NCBI GenBank assembly: GCA_003550325.1
Contig: QKWP01000868.1
Span: forward strand, 9,153 to 73,152
DNA: 64,000 nucleotides
Source: Gigaspora rosea
Lineage: Eukaryota; Glomeromycota; Glomeromycetes; Diversisporales; Gigasporaceae
Direction: 5' to 3'
Within the stretch, counting starts at the first letter, position 1; every line of letters starts with the position of its first letter. Below the pieces are notes generated by a model. The model did not search any database, was not told the DNA's origin, and saw only the letters and a list, made by a program, of their open reading frames with translations. Below are positions 11,578 to 21,957 of the stretch, piece by piece. A program made the translations under genes and the position numbers.

Positions 11578-12973
11578 GTAATTGTTTGCAACTTTTTTTT
11601 TTTTAAGCTTTAAAGCCATCTGATCATTATTATCAAATTATATAAAAGCTACATAATTTAATATACTAACTGTAGAGACCGAACTAAGCTGGCTGCCCAA
11701 ATTGGTGCCCAACTTTGGCTACTGCACTGAAATGGTTTGCTCATACACAGAAATGAAAGGTTTTATATGGAATAATCTTTGTAATCTTTGTGCTATTGTT
11801 TTGCTGCTAGAAAATCAAACCAAACAACAGACTTAAAAAAACTTTCTGATACCGATGAAGAATCAGATAATGACAAGCGACGGTCTTCTCTATCAGCAAG
11901 AAGTATAGCACCATCTGGCTGCAGAAAACCAACTACAGAATCCATTCCACCTAAAAACTTCTTCTCTGAGCTTCTTATAAAGAAGAATAAAAAAGGGAAA
12001 AAGATTAAAGGAGGACAATATCTAAATGACAAACCAAATAACCAACCAAAAATACAACCAAAAGAAAGAAATAGTAAAAGAAAAACCAAAGAAAAAGCAA
12101 AGAAAGAATAGAAACTATAGATACAAACACGTCTAGCATAAATGATAAAAATTATATAATACCACAAGACTAATGTCTACTAGTATATTATATGTACAGA
12201 TATATGAAAAAAAGAAAACGAAACTAAAAAAAGATAAGAAATTTTTCATGTGCCCTCCAAATCCAATTACGTTATTTATTGTTTATTTGTATATAGCGAC
12301 CAAATCCACACGTAATGGCACCAGTCCCAGTTCGGAACATCCCAATTCAGAAGAAATAAACACTACTGATCTTTTGGAAGGTAAGCCAGAATTCACACTT
12401 TTTGCCAAAAATTTCGAAAAAATCCAAAAGGAAGTATAATGATACTCAAAAGAAATTTAAAAAAAAGGGTGCAGTTGGAAAAACTTAATTTTTTGTTGTT
12501 TCTCATTGTTTTGCCACAAAAAACTTCGTCGACAGAAAAAACTTTAATTTCTACTAAAATTTCTCGTACAAGGGCTCTACTATCTGCTAGTTATCTTGTA
12601 AAAGTATGCTTTTGGCTTGCATATTGAATATATAAAGGAGTTCCGGAAAGTAAGAGCACCAGGATGTAGGTAAGATTTTCTGGGTCATGTGACAATCCGA
12701 TCTCTGTTCCAGATCGGAACCACATGATCACGTGATCAATTTCACTACACTAGATCGCTACTAAAATTCTATCCACATGTGATAAGAATCCAATCATATT
12801 TCAAGATCATATATAACATTATACAATCAAAACAAATACCATTCACCCTATCAAAAAATATATATATCTAAGTAAGAAAATATACAAAAAGAAAAATATA
12901 TGGAAAGAAAAAAAAAGAATTTATACTTAACTTCTAAATGCACTAGCAGCTCCACTTTAAGTTGTTTGAAATA

Positions 12974-13048
12974 GTCACAAGGGTGTAATTTCGAATTTTG
13001 GTTCAATTAAACTTAATTTGAACCAAAATTCGAAATTACACTCTTGTG
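12974..13048. repeat. Near-perfect hairpin inside the MULE
   Basis: Arms of about 32 bp (CACAAGGGTGTAATTTCGAA onward, 12974-13005, and its complement, 13017-13048) flank an 11-base loop, with about one mismatch. Confidence 0.85.
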
Positions 13049-13069
13049 CGCTATTCGCAAAAGTATTTT

Positions 13070-13640
13070 GCTTTATTTTATTTTTATATATATATTTTTT
13101 ATTTTTTAATTTTTTATAAATTTTTTTATTTATTTTTAATTTGTTAATTAATTAATTATTTTTTTTAATTGTTTTTTTATTTTTTTTATTTATTCTTGTT
13201 AATTCGTTATTTTTTTTTAAATTGTTTTTTATTTTATTTTTTTATTTTTTTTTTNNNNNNNNNNNNNNNNNNNNNNNNNNNNNNNNNNNNNNNNNNNNNN
13301 NNTTTTATTTTTAAATTTTTTATTATTTTTTTTTTAATTTGTTTTAATATTTTTATTTTTTTTTAAATTATTTTTTATTTTTTTTATTTTAATTTTTTTA
13401 AGTTATTTTTTCGTTCTGATTTTTTTTAATTTTTTTAATTCATTTTATTTTTTTTTAAATTATTTTACTTTTTTTAAATTAATTTTTTATTTAAATTATT
13501 TTCAATTTTAATTTTTTAAATTATTTATTTATTTATTTATTTATTTTTTTAATTCGTTATAATTTATTTTATTTTATTTGTTTATTTTATATTATTTATT
13601 TTAATTAAATATTTTTTTTATTTTTAAAAAATAATTATTG
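13070..13640. repeat. T-rich low-complexity tract with assembly gap
   Basis: Almost pure T/A sequence of TTTTATT type. It is broken by 48 undetermined bases at 13255-13302. A frame running through the gap is meaningless. Confidence 0.9.
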
Positions 13641-13775
13641 GGAGAAATTACAAAACTAGGCACGACGAATGCAGCCAATAACAAAATACGAGGAATTAAT
13701 GAAAGATGAGAGCCGTATATTAACCCATTAAAAGACGCATTAACTAATTATCAGAACAACCACCACCAATAATAC

Positions 13776-14005
13776 AAAATTATTGTGCTATGTCCTATTA
13801 ATTATCGAGCTATACTCGATACTAATTATCATGTTACGTCCCAAACTAACTATCGTTTTACATCCCATACTAACTATCGTTCTATGTCCTATACTAATTA
13901 TTGTGCTATACCTATACTAACTATCGTATTAAGTTCATTCTAATTATCGCAAACATTTATTCCAACTATCGTAATACATTCATTCCAAGTATCGCAATAT
14001 GTTTG
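13776..14005. repeat. Degenerate tandem repeat, ACTAACTATCGT type
   Basis: About eight units of roughly 25-30 bases centred on CTAA(C/T)TATCG followed by a T/C-rich spacer. Later units become CCAACTATCG and CCAAGTATCG. It lies within the MULE. Confidence 0.7.
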
Positions 14006-15167
14006 TTCTAACGAAAAAAAATTATCAGTACTGTAATCAAAAAAAATATAACGCATATAGCAAAAAAACTTACTATATGCGCCGAAAAAGTATTCCAAGA
14101 ACCCGCCTTAAAAAAGAATCACCAAGAAAAGAAAAGGCAAGCGAAAAAAAACCCCAGAATCCACATAATGAAAAATTTACCAAAAGCACCAAAGAAATTT
14201 TCCAAAGACCTCGAACCTAAAGAAAAGAAACATTATATTATATAAAATAAAAAAAAATCGAACGAACAGACTTACCGGAAATTTTCTCCAAGAACCCAGA
14301 ATTATTAAGAAAGAAAAGTTACTGGAAATGCTGAAGAAACAAACCCCGAACCTAAAGAGAATCACCCGAAAGAAAAGAAAGAAATGTTATGCAAAGAAAA
14401 ACCCAATCCAAACCCCTTTAAGAAAAAAATAGAACCTACTTAACGACACCAAAACGTCAAACAAAAAACCTGCCAAGAACAACAATCTACGGAACAACAA
14501 AGAACTTAACGACGACACCTACGATGACACCTGCGACGAAAAGAAGCCACCACAACTCCAAAAACTGCAATTCAAAAGACGATTCTAAAGCGATTACTCT
14601 AAGGGCTAAAACGAACTAACAAAGCTGCAAAAATTAAGACAAAGAAATGAGAAGAAAAGCGAAGCAAGATTAAGATGACGAAAAACAATAAATAAGAAAA
14701 AAATACCAAAATGACAAAAAAGGCTACGAGTGAACGAACGACTATGACTCCAAAACAAATAATGAAATGAAGACTCCAAAGGCAATTCCAACGATGAAAA
14801 AAAAAGTTAGTACTATAAACAAAAAAAATTAAAAAAAAAGATTAGATTATCCAGTACACGATTATCACAATAATACATGATCATCTGGAGTAGGGTCGGA
14901 GAGTCAGGGTCTACATGACCCAGAAAATCTTACCTACATCCTGTATCTGTCCCGGAAAGTTAGTTGACCTTTATAAAACTGTTTTCTTGTACTATCCTAC
15001 TATATATTAAGTATGCAATCTCTAACAAAAACTTCTTGTTTTTCTTCCGTTGGTAATTTGGTTCAAGTGATCGTTGGAAAAAGTTTTTCTGTAATTGTTT
15101 GCAATTGAAATATATTTTATTATTTATAATTATATAATTATATATAAACAAGTAAATCAATTCTAAT

Positions 15168-16087
15168 TACCTTGGCAGTAATAAAATAATCATCTGTAAT
15201 AGCTTTAATACAATTAGCAATACTGCTTCCAGTATGGGGATAGGGAATTAATTAATTTGAATGATAATAAAACCAAAAAAATGAGCAGTGACTGCCATAT
15301 ATCCAAGTTGCTGAAGAGATGTTCAAGTATCACAAGTAAGAGAGATTTTTACTTCAGAATCTTGAAGAATTGCTTTAATCAAAGCTTTTCTTTTAATAGG
15401 TCTTCATAATATCGTGTTTTATTGTATTAGCACTAAGAGTAAAACCAGGTAATTCTCATTAACAAATTTACGAAATCCTTGTTTTTCAACAAACTGAAAG
15501 CTTAGTTTATCCATAACTATCATATATACAAGGTTTTGATGATTTGAGTCTCTAGTATTTGGTTGGCTAATTGATAAATTAAACCTTAGTTGTGTTTGGC
15601 CATTTTGGCTATTTTGACTATTTTGATTTGCAATTCTAGCAATAAACCTCTTGTACTTCATACAAGAGTTAAGGTGGTATTGAAGGTGAGATGTTCCATT
15701 TCCTTTTTTGTGACTAAATAATTTTTTACAATATTCATATTGGGCTTTTGGATCATTTTTTTCTACCACGGTAAAATTTTTCTATACGAGAAATCTATTC
15801 CTTAATGTAGTTGTTTTACTAAATATCACAATAATAATAATAATATTGCTTGAATTGGCATTTGAATTGTTGCTTGAAATGTTGCTTGAATAGGTGTTCG
15901 AATTGGCATTCGAATTGGCATTTGAATTGGCATTTAAAGACTCTGAAACTAATAATACAGAGATAGAATTATTTGGAGCAATTACTTTGTTATTATAATT
16001 GTTATTCTCAAAAGCGTCCATCTCATTATCATAAACCCTATTATCATAAATCATATTCTCATAGTTATCAATCTCATTCATGTTCAT
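15168..16087 (-). pseudogene. hAT transposase, BED finger and catalytic start (broken)
   Basis: A minus frame from 16087 begins with an Asn/Asp/Ser-rich N-terminus. Then comes VVEKNDPKAQYEYCKKLF with LQYHLNSC, the C-x2-C and H-x4-C arrangement of a BED zinc finger. QFVEKQGFRKFVNENYLV follows. Near 15390-15300 the frame reads KISLTCDT, stop, TSLQQLGYMAVTAHF, the first catalytic Asp block, with the usual Trp replaced by TGA. PHTGSSIANCIKAITDD and YFITAK follow near 15240-15170, ending AAG before GTAATT, a possible donor. Together with the pieces at 11409, 8020 and 5590 this makes one full-length, heavily interrupted hAT transposase gene. Confidence 0.85.
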
Positions 16088-16640
16088 AGATTGGTTATTG
16101 TCTAATAGATGTATCTAAAAAAATAAGAAATCTGTATTACAATATTTCATCAATTTTATAGAAAGAAAAATTATAAAACAAACTAACAATAAATTTTAAT
16201 ACTTTTAGAGTATTATTCATACAAAGGATATTGGCTATGTTTTTCTAAAGTACAATTTATGAAACTGTTTTTAAATATATAAAAAAAGTTAATATATGTA
16301 ATTATGCAAAAATTATTCATCTGATTTAATAAACATACAATAAATTAAAAAAGTTTGCTTTTATTAGTAACTTTTTGAGTATTTTAGGTGCACTAGCTAT
16401 TACTCATTCCCTGTCTGATCAAAAATTATTACAAAAAACTATCCTAAAGAACATTTATAAAGCATTTTTTATGTTTAAAAAAAAGCTTATATAGATTTGA
16501 AGTTGTATAAAGTTGTATAAAAATTACTTATCTAATATAACAAACTTACAGTTAAACTGGCTAGTATTTTTTCTTTTTAAAGATATTACATGAAAAAAAT
16601 GATGTATCTAAAAAAAAAAAAAAAGATTATTCGATCAATA
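16088..16640. other. AT-rich 5' flank of the hAT relic
   Basis: AT-rich DNA with poly(A) runs. I could not identify the autonomous element's terminal repeat here, and no gene is visible. Confidence 0.35.
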
Positions 16641-17115
16641 TAGGTAAATAGTCAGGTGCATATATAATAGGCTACTCTATGGGTATATAGGCTGGGTAGT
16701 ACTGGTACAGTACTGGTACCCAAGCCCTATCTATATAATAAAGGGCCTGCAATTTTTAGTTCTACTCTGCTCTAGGGCTTGTAATTTGATGCCCAAGCTC
16801 AGCCCTAGTGGTACTACCCTTAGGGCAGTGTTGTACATGGGACGCATCCACACTATATAAAATTTCCAATATCCAAGATTGTTCAAAATAATCCAAGACT
16901 ATGTCCCATGTTTAACTAATCAATAAAGTTATTTAAAAAATATATAATTATATATTTTTTTAGGTGCTGGACTTATTGGTAAAAACATTAAAATAGATTA
17001 TCTTAAGTAATTTTAATTTGAAAAAATGTCCAAATTGTCCAAAATTGTTCCATGTACAACACTGCCTTAGTGTACCTATGGGTAGCTCTGGCCCATGCAG
17101 AGACCTAATTGTGGG
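16640..17115. mobile_element. Composite MITE with GGGTAGTACTGGTAC-type repeats
   Basis: Words GGGTAGTACTGGTAC, AGTACTGGTACCC and GGTACTACCC on the left, and GTACCTATGGGTAGCTC on the right, form diverged inverted subterminal repeats. An inner MITE (16821-17069) sits in its right half. The outer termini and target duplication are not clear. Confidence 0.55.
16821..17069. mobile_element. Short hAT-like MITE nested in another
   Basis: Inverted ends TAGGGCAGTGTTGTACATGG and TAAGGCAGTGTTGTACATGG. The 249-bp body contains ATCCAAG and GTCCAAATTG words. Flanks (ACTACCCT against GTGTACCT) give no clean 8-bp duplication, so the boundary rests on the TIR alone. Confidence 0.75.
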
Positions 17116-17275
17116 CCTTTTTTATACTATCAAAATTTATTGCCACAGTCCGTCTTTGCAACTTGTGGAGCTACTTCAATATTTTTTCAATCGTGCCTGA
17201 GTATTGCCAGTATCCAGGCAACTTCTTGGTAATTACCAGCATTAATTTTTTTTTAATATTAGTACATTGCAATTT

Positions 17276-17660
17276 CTATTTTTTTGCTAAATCCAGTTTT
17301 TGGGATGATAATTGCCCTTTCTCAATCAACACCTTAATTTCGTTCTATAAAAACAAAAAAAAAATAAAAAAGCCAAAAAAAGAGAAGGTTATAATATATT
17401 TACTCTAAGATAGGACAATTGTTCTTTAGTTAATGGGCTCAGTGGTCTGTTACCAGATGAGCTATTGGAACTATTTCTTTTGCTTCTACTTGAACTACTA
17501 CTGCTACTGCTCAATATTCTACTTTTACCTCTTCCACCTTCATCTTCACTACTAGTAGTACTTGGGCTTGGGTTTTCATGGCTCTCGCCTTTGCCTTTCC
17601 TTTTTCTTGGATGATAGCAATTGCAGCTTCAACCACTGCAGAGATCAACTCTACATTACT
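17276..17660 (-). pseudogene. Ser/Arg-rich protein fragment, two exons
   Basis: The minus frame from 17613 reads HPRKRKGKGESHENPSPSTT, then an acidic Ser stretch, a run of eight Ser, and RPLSPLTKEQLSYLR. It ends at a GT donor (17402-17403). A 59-bp AT-rich intron with TAG acceptor joins it in frame to NEIKVLIEKGQLSSQKLDLA and a stop at 17276-17278. Upstream (17660-17614) a second frame reads VELISAVVEAAIAII, so there is a frameshift or a missed splice near 17613. No start codon or domain was recognised. It could be the tail of a host gene or part of a mobile element. Confidence 0.5.
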
Positions 17661-17814
17661 AAAAATATAAAATTTATAATTAATTAGTTTTGATAAATTA
17701 CTATATCAACTTATCATAAGTCTTATATTTTTGTTTCTTATATTTTTTGCCTTTTTCTTAGCTATTTTGTTGTTTTTGGCTTTGGGTAGTTTCTTTCTTT
17801 ACACATTTTTACAA

Positions 17815-18000
17815 AAGAGTTGGAAAATCGAAAGAAAATAAAAATGAGAGAAAAAAAAGTAAGAAAGAAAGAAAATGAAAGAGAAAAATAAGAGAGAAAA
17901 AAAACAAGAGAAAAAAACAAGAGAGAGAAAAAAAATGAGATAGAAAACTGAAAGAGAAAGAAAACTGAGATAGAAAGAAAAATAAGTAAAAAAATAAGTG
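17815..18000. repeat. GAAA/GAGA purine-rich microsatellite
   Basis: Imperfect runs of GAAAGAAA, GAGAGAAAAA and AAGAGAG over about 180 bases, resembling the larger GA tract at 52.4-52.9 kb. Confidence 0.8.
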
Positions 18001-18187
18001 AGAATTGATATGTGTGTGTATATGTACTGTATATGTGTAAAATTGAATTGAAAATAATTATGAAAAGTTCTTGGGAAAGATGCTATCTGTTTTATAATTT
18101 CAATGGGCTATATGGTAATTGTCCTTTGCATTGTCTTATTTTTCTAATAATATCTTTTACTTGAGCAAATATTAATATCGTTATAAT

Positions 18188-18413
18188 CAGTGTTTAAAAT
18201 TCAATGTTTTTAGTTTTCTCAAAGAATGTTATACAATTTTGGGAACATAAATTATTAAATTGTATTCTCTATTTGAGAACATTCAAAAATTCTTTTAATA
18301 TTAAAAATTTTTAATTTTTTTATATAAAGAACATTAAAATTTTACTAAGAATATTAAGAAATTAAAAATGTTTTTTTTGAGAACATAAAACCAAATTTAA
18401 AGTTTAAACACTG
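18188..18413. mobile_element. hAT MITE (CAGTG type), TSD GTTATAAT
   Basis: Ends CAGTGTTTAAA are inverted, flanked by the perfect duplication GTTATAAT (18180-18187 and 18414-18421). Internal words GAGAACAT and GGGAACATAAA relate it to the element at 52291-52974. No coding frame. Confidence 0.92.
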
Positions 18414-18420
18414 GTTATAA

Positions 18421-18640
18421 TATCATTAATTAAATAAATGATTACATTAAAATAATACACTTTTTCTCTTTCACTTAAATAATATACGATTAATTTAATT
18501 GTCATATGCATTATATTCGACCTCAGATAAAATTGATTATAAATATTATATTACTATCAAAAGTAATATCAATAATTAAATAAATGATTATATTAAAATA
18601 ATTTACCTTTCGCTTAAATGATATGCTATTGACTTAGTAC
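18421..18640. repeat. Dispersed AT-rich repeat, copy 1
   Basis: About 200 bases including CTCAGATAAAATTGATTATA are repeated in the same orientation at 19994-20160 (CCTCAGATAAAATTGATTAT, and the flanking AATATCAATAATTAAATAA). The two copies bracket the element at 18675-19988. Confidence 0.7.
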
Positions 18641-19139
18641 TTAAATGAAAATTGGACAATATAAAAATTATATTAAGGGAATATGTTTTTCACACACCTG
18701 CATGGCTGTGCACCCCATATGCATGCATATAAATAAAATCATCAAGATAATCAAGTTAAGTTTTTTTTTTTGGTTTTTATTTTTGTTTTTATTTTTGTTT
18801 TACCGTATTTGTTCTAATTTTTTTTTCTTTTTTCTTTATTAACTGTAATCGTTCATAAAGTGTCACGTCATAGGTGCTGTCGTAGGTGTTGTCGTTAGAT
18901 TTTTTTCTCAGTTATGTTTCATCAGAAAGTAATCTTGCGCCATGTTCTTCTGAAGTAATATACGTTTTAACGGCTATAGAGGACTTTCTTGGTGGGTGGT
19001 TTTGTAGTTTATGTTTCTCCAGTGGGTGTCCTTCACTTTTTCTGGAGTTGTATTGTACAGAATCTTGGTAAGTTCTCTAGTTTTTCGTTTGTACTTTTTT
19101 TTTTTTGTTTTGTTATTTTTTTCATATATATTTACTTAT

Positions 19140-19760
19140 GCTTCTTTTTCTTCCGGGTGTGATTTTGCCGTTGGAGCCGTCGTTACTGGAGTTATTAGAG
19201 TCACCATTTTTGGGTAAGTTTTTTGTCTTGGTTTTTTTTTTATTTTTTTTATATATTTACTAGCTTCTCTTTCTTCCAGCTAATTTTGCCATTGAAGCCG
19301 TCGTTACTGGAGTTATTGGAGCTATGTTTTCGGGTAAAAAATTTTAGAATCACTGTTTTCGGTAAGTTTTTCATTTTTGGGCCGTTTTGCTTGTTTTTTT
19401 TTGTTGTTTTTTCCTCTTATTCAGGTACCAACTCTTCTCTTCTTTCAGATGCGATTTCACTGGCATTACTGAATCTATTGGAGTCACCATTTTCGGGTAT
19501 GATTTTGTTTTTGGACCATTAATTTGGGTTTTTTTTTTTATAACTTATATATTTACTAATGCTTTTCTTCTTTTAGTTGCGATTTCGTCGTTGGAGCTGT
19601 CGTTACTGGAGTTATTGGATGCTTTTCTTTTAGGTATGATTTTGCCATTGGAGCCGTTGTTAGGGTTCGGGTTTGTGTTAGGGTTCGTCTTTAGTTGCAA
19701 TTTCGCCATTGGAGCCATCGTTACTGGAGCTTTTCTTTTTTTAGTATGATTTCGCTGTTG
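19140..19760 (+). repeat. Tandem repeat with splice-site-like motifs
   Basis: Five to seven diverged units contain GATTT(T)GCC(A/G)TTGGAGCC, GTCGTTACTGGAGTTATT and, in most, TTTTCGGGTA(A/T). Between units lie T-rich spacers, some ending TTCTTCCAG or TTCTTTTAG. Read in frame, a unit gives FAIGAVVTGVIGVTIFG-like peptides. The unit spacing is about 120-150 bases at first and shorter later. It looks like a minisatellite built from a small exon and its intron rather than a working gene. Confidence 0.6.
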
Positions 19761-19812
19761 GAGCTGTTGTTAGGGTTCGGGTTAGGGTTTGGGTTAGGGT
19801 TAGAGTTAGGAT
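19660..19812 (+). repeat. Interstitial telomere-like repeats (TTAGGG variants)
   Basis: GTTAGGGTTCGGGTT at 19660-19690, and then at 19768-19812 a run of about seven units of TTAGGG, TTCGGG, TTTGGG and TTAGAG. It lies inside the TIR element and is followed by unique sequence, so it is not a chromosome end. A shorter similar stretch is at 58316-58350. Confidence 0.75.
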
Positions 19813-19993
19813 GTTTTTTTTTTTTTTTGTTTTTTTAATAATAAAAAAATCTTAAAATTTTTTTATAAAATTTGCAATTGATGTTGATTGGTTGGGTATG
19901 AGCGATTGATCACTTGTTACTTGATCAGTTTTGATTGGTTGATAACTGGGTGCACGGCCGCACAAGTGTGTGGAATTTTCAAACCCTTATTTT

Positions 19994-20222
19994 AATATCA
20001 TTATAATATCAATAATTAAATAATTGATTACATTTAAAATAATTTACTTTTTAATTAAATAATATACAATCAACTTGATTGTCACATACATTATCTTCAG
20101 CCTCAGATAAAATTGATTATAAATATTATATTACTATCAAAGTAATATCAATAATTAAATTTATCTTTTGCATATAAAAATTATATTAATATTAGTTTAT
20201 ATCAATAATTAAATAATTGATT
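19994..20222. repeat. Dispersed AT-rich repeat, copy 2
   Basis: Matches 18421-18640 over most of its length with small gaps. The first SINE inserted at its right edge. Confidence 0.65.
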
Positions 20223-20225
20223 ACA

Positions 20226-21249
20226 GGGTGTGGCGACTTAGGGAAGTTGGTAAGTTGTCACCCCCAAGTGGCAGGTCTAGGGTTCAAATCCCACTGGCGA
20301 CGCTTTGGAAAATAGACCTGTGTTACGGTAACTATTTCCTGTCGATCGGTTGGGTATATTACCTGTAGTCCTTGGTTACTATCTCGAATGGAAGCTTTCG
20401 GGCGAAGTTGTGTCCGGTGACACAGACAAATCCAAGGAACCGGAGAAATGGAAGCCCATTTGGAAAGTCCCGAGTAAAGAGGTAGCAACGATCTTTGACG
20501 GTGCTACCAAAATCGGAATATCGGAAACTGGAGCTGGAGAACTGGACGACATGACCTTCGGAGGAGAGGGTCCACCAACCTGGCCGCCGGAGTCGTACCG
20601 GAGGAAAAGTACCTATGTTCTGGAATTAGGTACCAGGGGAAGAAAAACCATAGTAGCACCTAATGCTGGGTAGATCAACCCTTCCGGGCCAACTGGTTTG
20701 GAAGTTTGGGGCACCTGGTGATGGACCGGTAGGAAAGTAATGGTGGGTACCGGGGTCGGTGTGAACCTTACAAGGGCAGAAGTAGGTAATGGTAGCAGTT
20801 AGGTACCCCTGACTGCAAGTTGCTTGCCTCGGTGAGTGCGTAAGTTACCAAAGTGTAGGTAATACCTGTGTGGGACAGGGACTGCTCTACCAAGTTTACC
20901 CGCGAGGATAAATTAGTCCTAAGGTGATGTAGGTAGCATCCGGGACTGTCTTCGACTGACTAATGTATCGGAGGGCTGTACCAGTGATCACAAGTAGGAT
21001 TGACATGCGAAGCGTTGGACCAGAGGGTTTAAATAGGCAATCCCCTAGTTGGGTTGTAGGTATGGCAACTAGTGTAGAACCTTCGGGCGGACTACTTAAA
21101 TTAGACAACCAAAGTTGTACGTGTGGCTAGTTGTACTCTCATTCAATGTAACTCAATTGTGGGTGCGCCCAAAGAGGTGCCCTTGATCCACAGGCTTGAT
21201 TAAATAAACTCTCACCCAAAGCGGGAACTTTAACACAAAAAAAAAAAAA
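20226..21249 (+). mobile_element. tRNA-headed SINE, about 1 kb, copy 1
   Basis: The head GTGTGGCGACTTAGGGAAG continues as CACCCCCAAGTGGCAGGTCT and a B box GGTTCAAATCC (GTTCAAATC, 20282-20290, fits GWTCRANNC). The A box is degenerate. The body of about 900 bases is GC-richer than its surroundings, and it ends in a run of about 13 A. AT-rich flanks share AAATAATT. Two more copies lie at 23291-24332 and 24354-25364 on the other strand. Short open frames across it are accidental: they recur mirrored in the other copies. Promoter architecture implies RNA polymerase III transcription. At 1 kb it is long for a SINE. Confidence 0.85.
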
Positions 21250-21259
21250 TAAAATAATT

Positions 21260-21810
21260 AACAATAATCAGCCTAATAGTATATTTCTGATTATATATAT
21301 TATTGGATAATATAAATATAACATTATTAATAAACTTGTATGATCCAAATTTTGACCAATAACTAATGATATATACTAATTATTGCATGAATTTATTTAT
21401 TTTGTGATGATATTATCTGATTTATCTTTTTGAACTTAAAATAGGCTGATATTTGGTTAATTATTGTAATTTTCTATTTTCATTAACTAATATATTTCTA
21501 ATTATATTTATTTTTAGATGATAAAAATATGATATTATTAATTTATCTTTTTGATCTTAAAATTGGCTGATATTTGGTTGATTATTGTAATTTTCTATTT
21601 TCACAAACTGATATATTTCTGATTATATACATTTTTAGATAATATAAATACAATATTATTAATTAACTCATGTGATCTAAATTTTAGGCTAATATTTGGT
21701 AGATTATTGAAATTTTTTATTTTCATGAATTGATATATTTCTGATTATATACATTTTTGGATAATATAAATATGATATTATTAATTAACTCATGTAATCT
21801 AAATTAACTG
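21260..21810. repeat. AT-rich satellite, period about 122 bp
   Basis: The word TATATTTCT(G/A)ATTATAT followed by TTTTT(A/G)GATAATATAAATA recurs at about 21279, 21489, 21612 and 21734, giving a spacing of 122-123 for the last three. Confidence 0.75.
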
Positions 21811-21822
21811 CCAAATATTTGG

Positions 21823-21957
21823 TATTGTTTTATTTATTTATCAAGGAACAATGCCTGATCACATGCATATCATTCAAATGAATAAAGGTAAATTATTTTA
21901 ATGTAATCAATTATTTAATTAATGATATTAATATAAATTGTGTATTGTATTGGCTAC
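21823..21957. repeat. Satellite unit with ATGCCTGATCACATGCATAT, copy 1
   Basis: Shares CAATGCCT(T/G)GATCACATGCAT, ATTCAAATGAATAAAGGTAA and AATATAAATTGTGTATTG with units at about 22780-22950 and 22950-23115. The MITE at 21958 inserted at the end of this unit. Confidence 0.7.

Larger units (their letters stand above)
12652..14951. mobile_element. Mutator-like non-autonomous element, TSD CCGGAAAGT
   Basis: Near both ends lies an identical 31-bp inverted sequence beginning CAGGATGTAGGTAAGATTTT (12660-12690 and 14913-14943). The flanks carry a 9-bp duplication CCGGAAAGT (12643-12651 and 14952-14960). A 9-bp duplication with long TIRs is characteristic of Mutator-like elements. The interior has a T-rich tract with an assembly gap, a hairpin, a degenerate ATCG repeat zone and Lys-rich short frames, but no transposase. 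Confidence 0.85.
11592..15090 (-). mobile_element. Poly(A)-tailed retro-insert in the hAT relic, carrying a MULE
   Basis: The 14-bp word GTAATTGTTTGCAA occurs at 11578-11591 and again at 15091-15104, with a T-run (11593-11604) next to the first copy. This is the signature of a minus-strand retrotransposed sequence with poly(A) tail. Without the 2.3-kb MULE nested in it (12652-14951 plus one target copy), the insert is about 1.19 kb. I do not recognise its body. A plus-strand frame at 11788-12111 (Lys/Ser-rich) and a minus frame at 11793-12167 overlap antisense, and neither resembles a known domain. Confidence 0.75.
18675..19988. mobile_element. TIR element carrying a minisatellite
   Basis: Left end AAGGGAATATGTTTTTCACA followed by CACCTGCATGGCTGTGCACC, against the reverse-complemented right end AAGGGTTTGAAAATTCCACA followed by CACTTGTGCGGCCGTGCACC. 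Flanks ATTATATT and ATTTTAAT match at 6 of 8 positions. The interior holds the repeats at 19140-19812 and no transposase. Confidence 0.65.

Noticed and set aside
11793..12167. Hydrophobic minus-strand protein of 124 codons
   Set aside because: Antisense to a Lys-rich plus frame in a retro-insert. Neither frame has a recognisable domain, and the hydrophobicity comes from complementing AAA codons.
13169..13366. Open frame running through the N gap
   Set aside because: A low-complexity T-rich tract with unknown bases.
19011..19749. Overlapping Phe/Leu-rich frames as membrane proteins
   Set aside because: They arise from T-rich spacers of the minisatellite.
19768..19812. Chromosome end
   Set aside because: The TTAGGG-like run is short and degenerate, and continues into unique and repeated DNA on both sides.
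20231..20300. tRNA gene candidate
   Set aside because: The B box is good but the A box is degenerate, the acceptor arms do not pair, and it is joined to a long repeated body with poly(A). It is a SINE head.
20258..21108. Several open frames of 70-107 codons in the first SINE
   Set aside because: The same peptides appear mirrored on the other strand in the SINE copies at 24.4-25.3 kb. They follow the repeat, not a gene, and lack codon bias or a domain.
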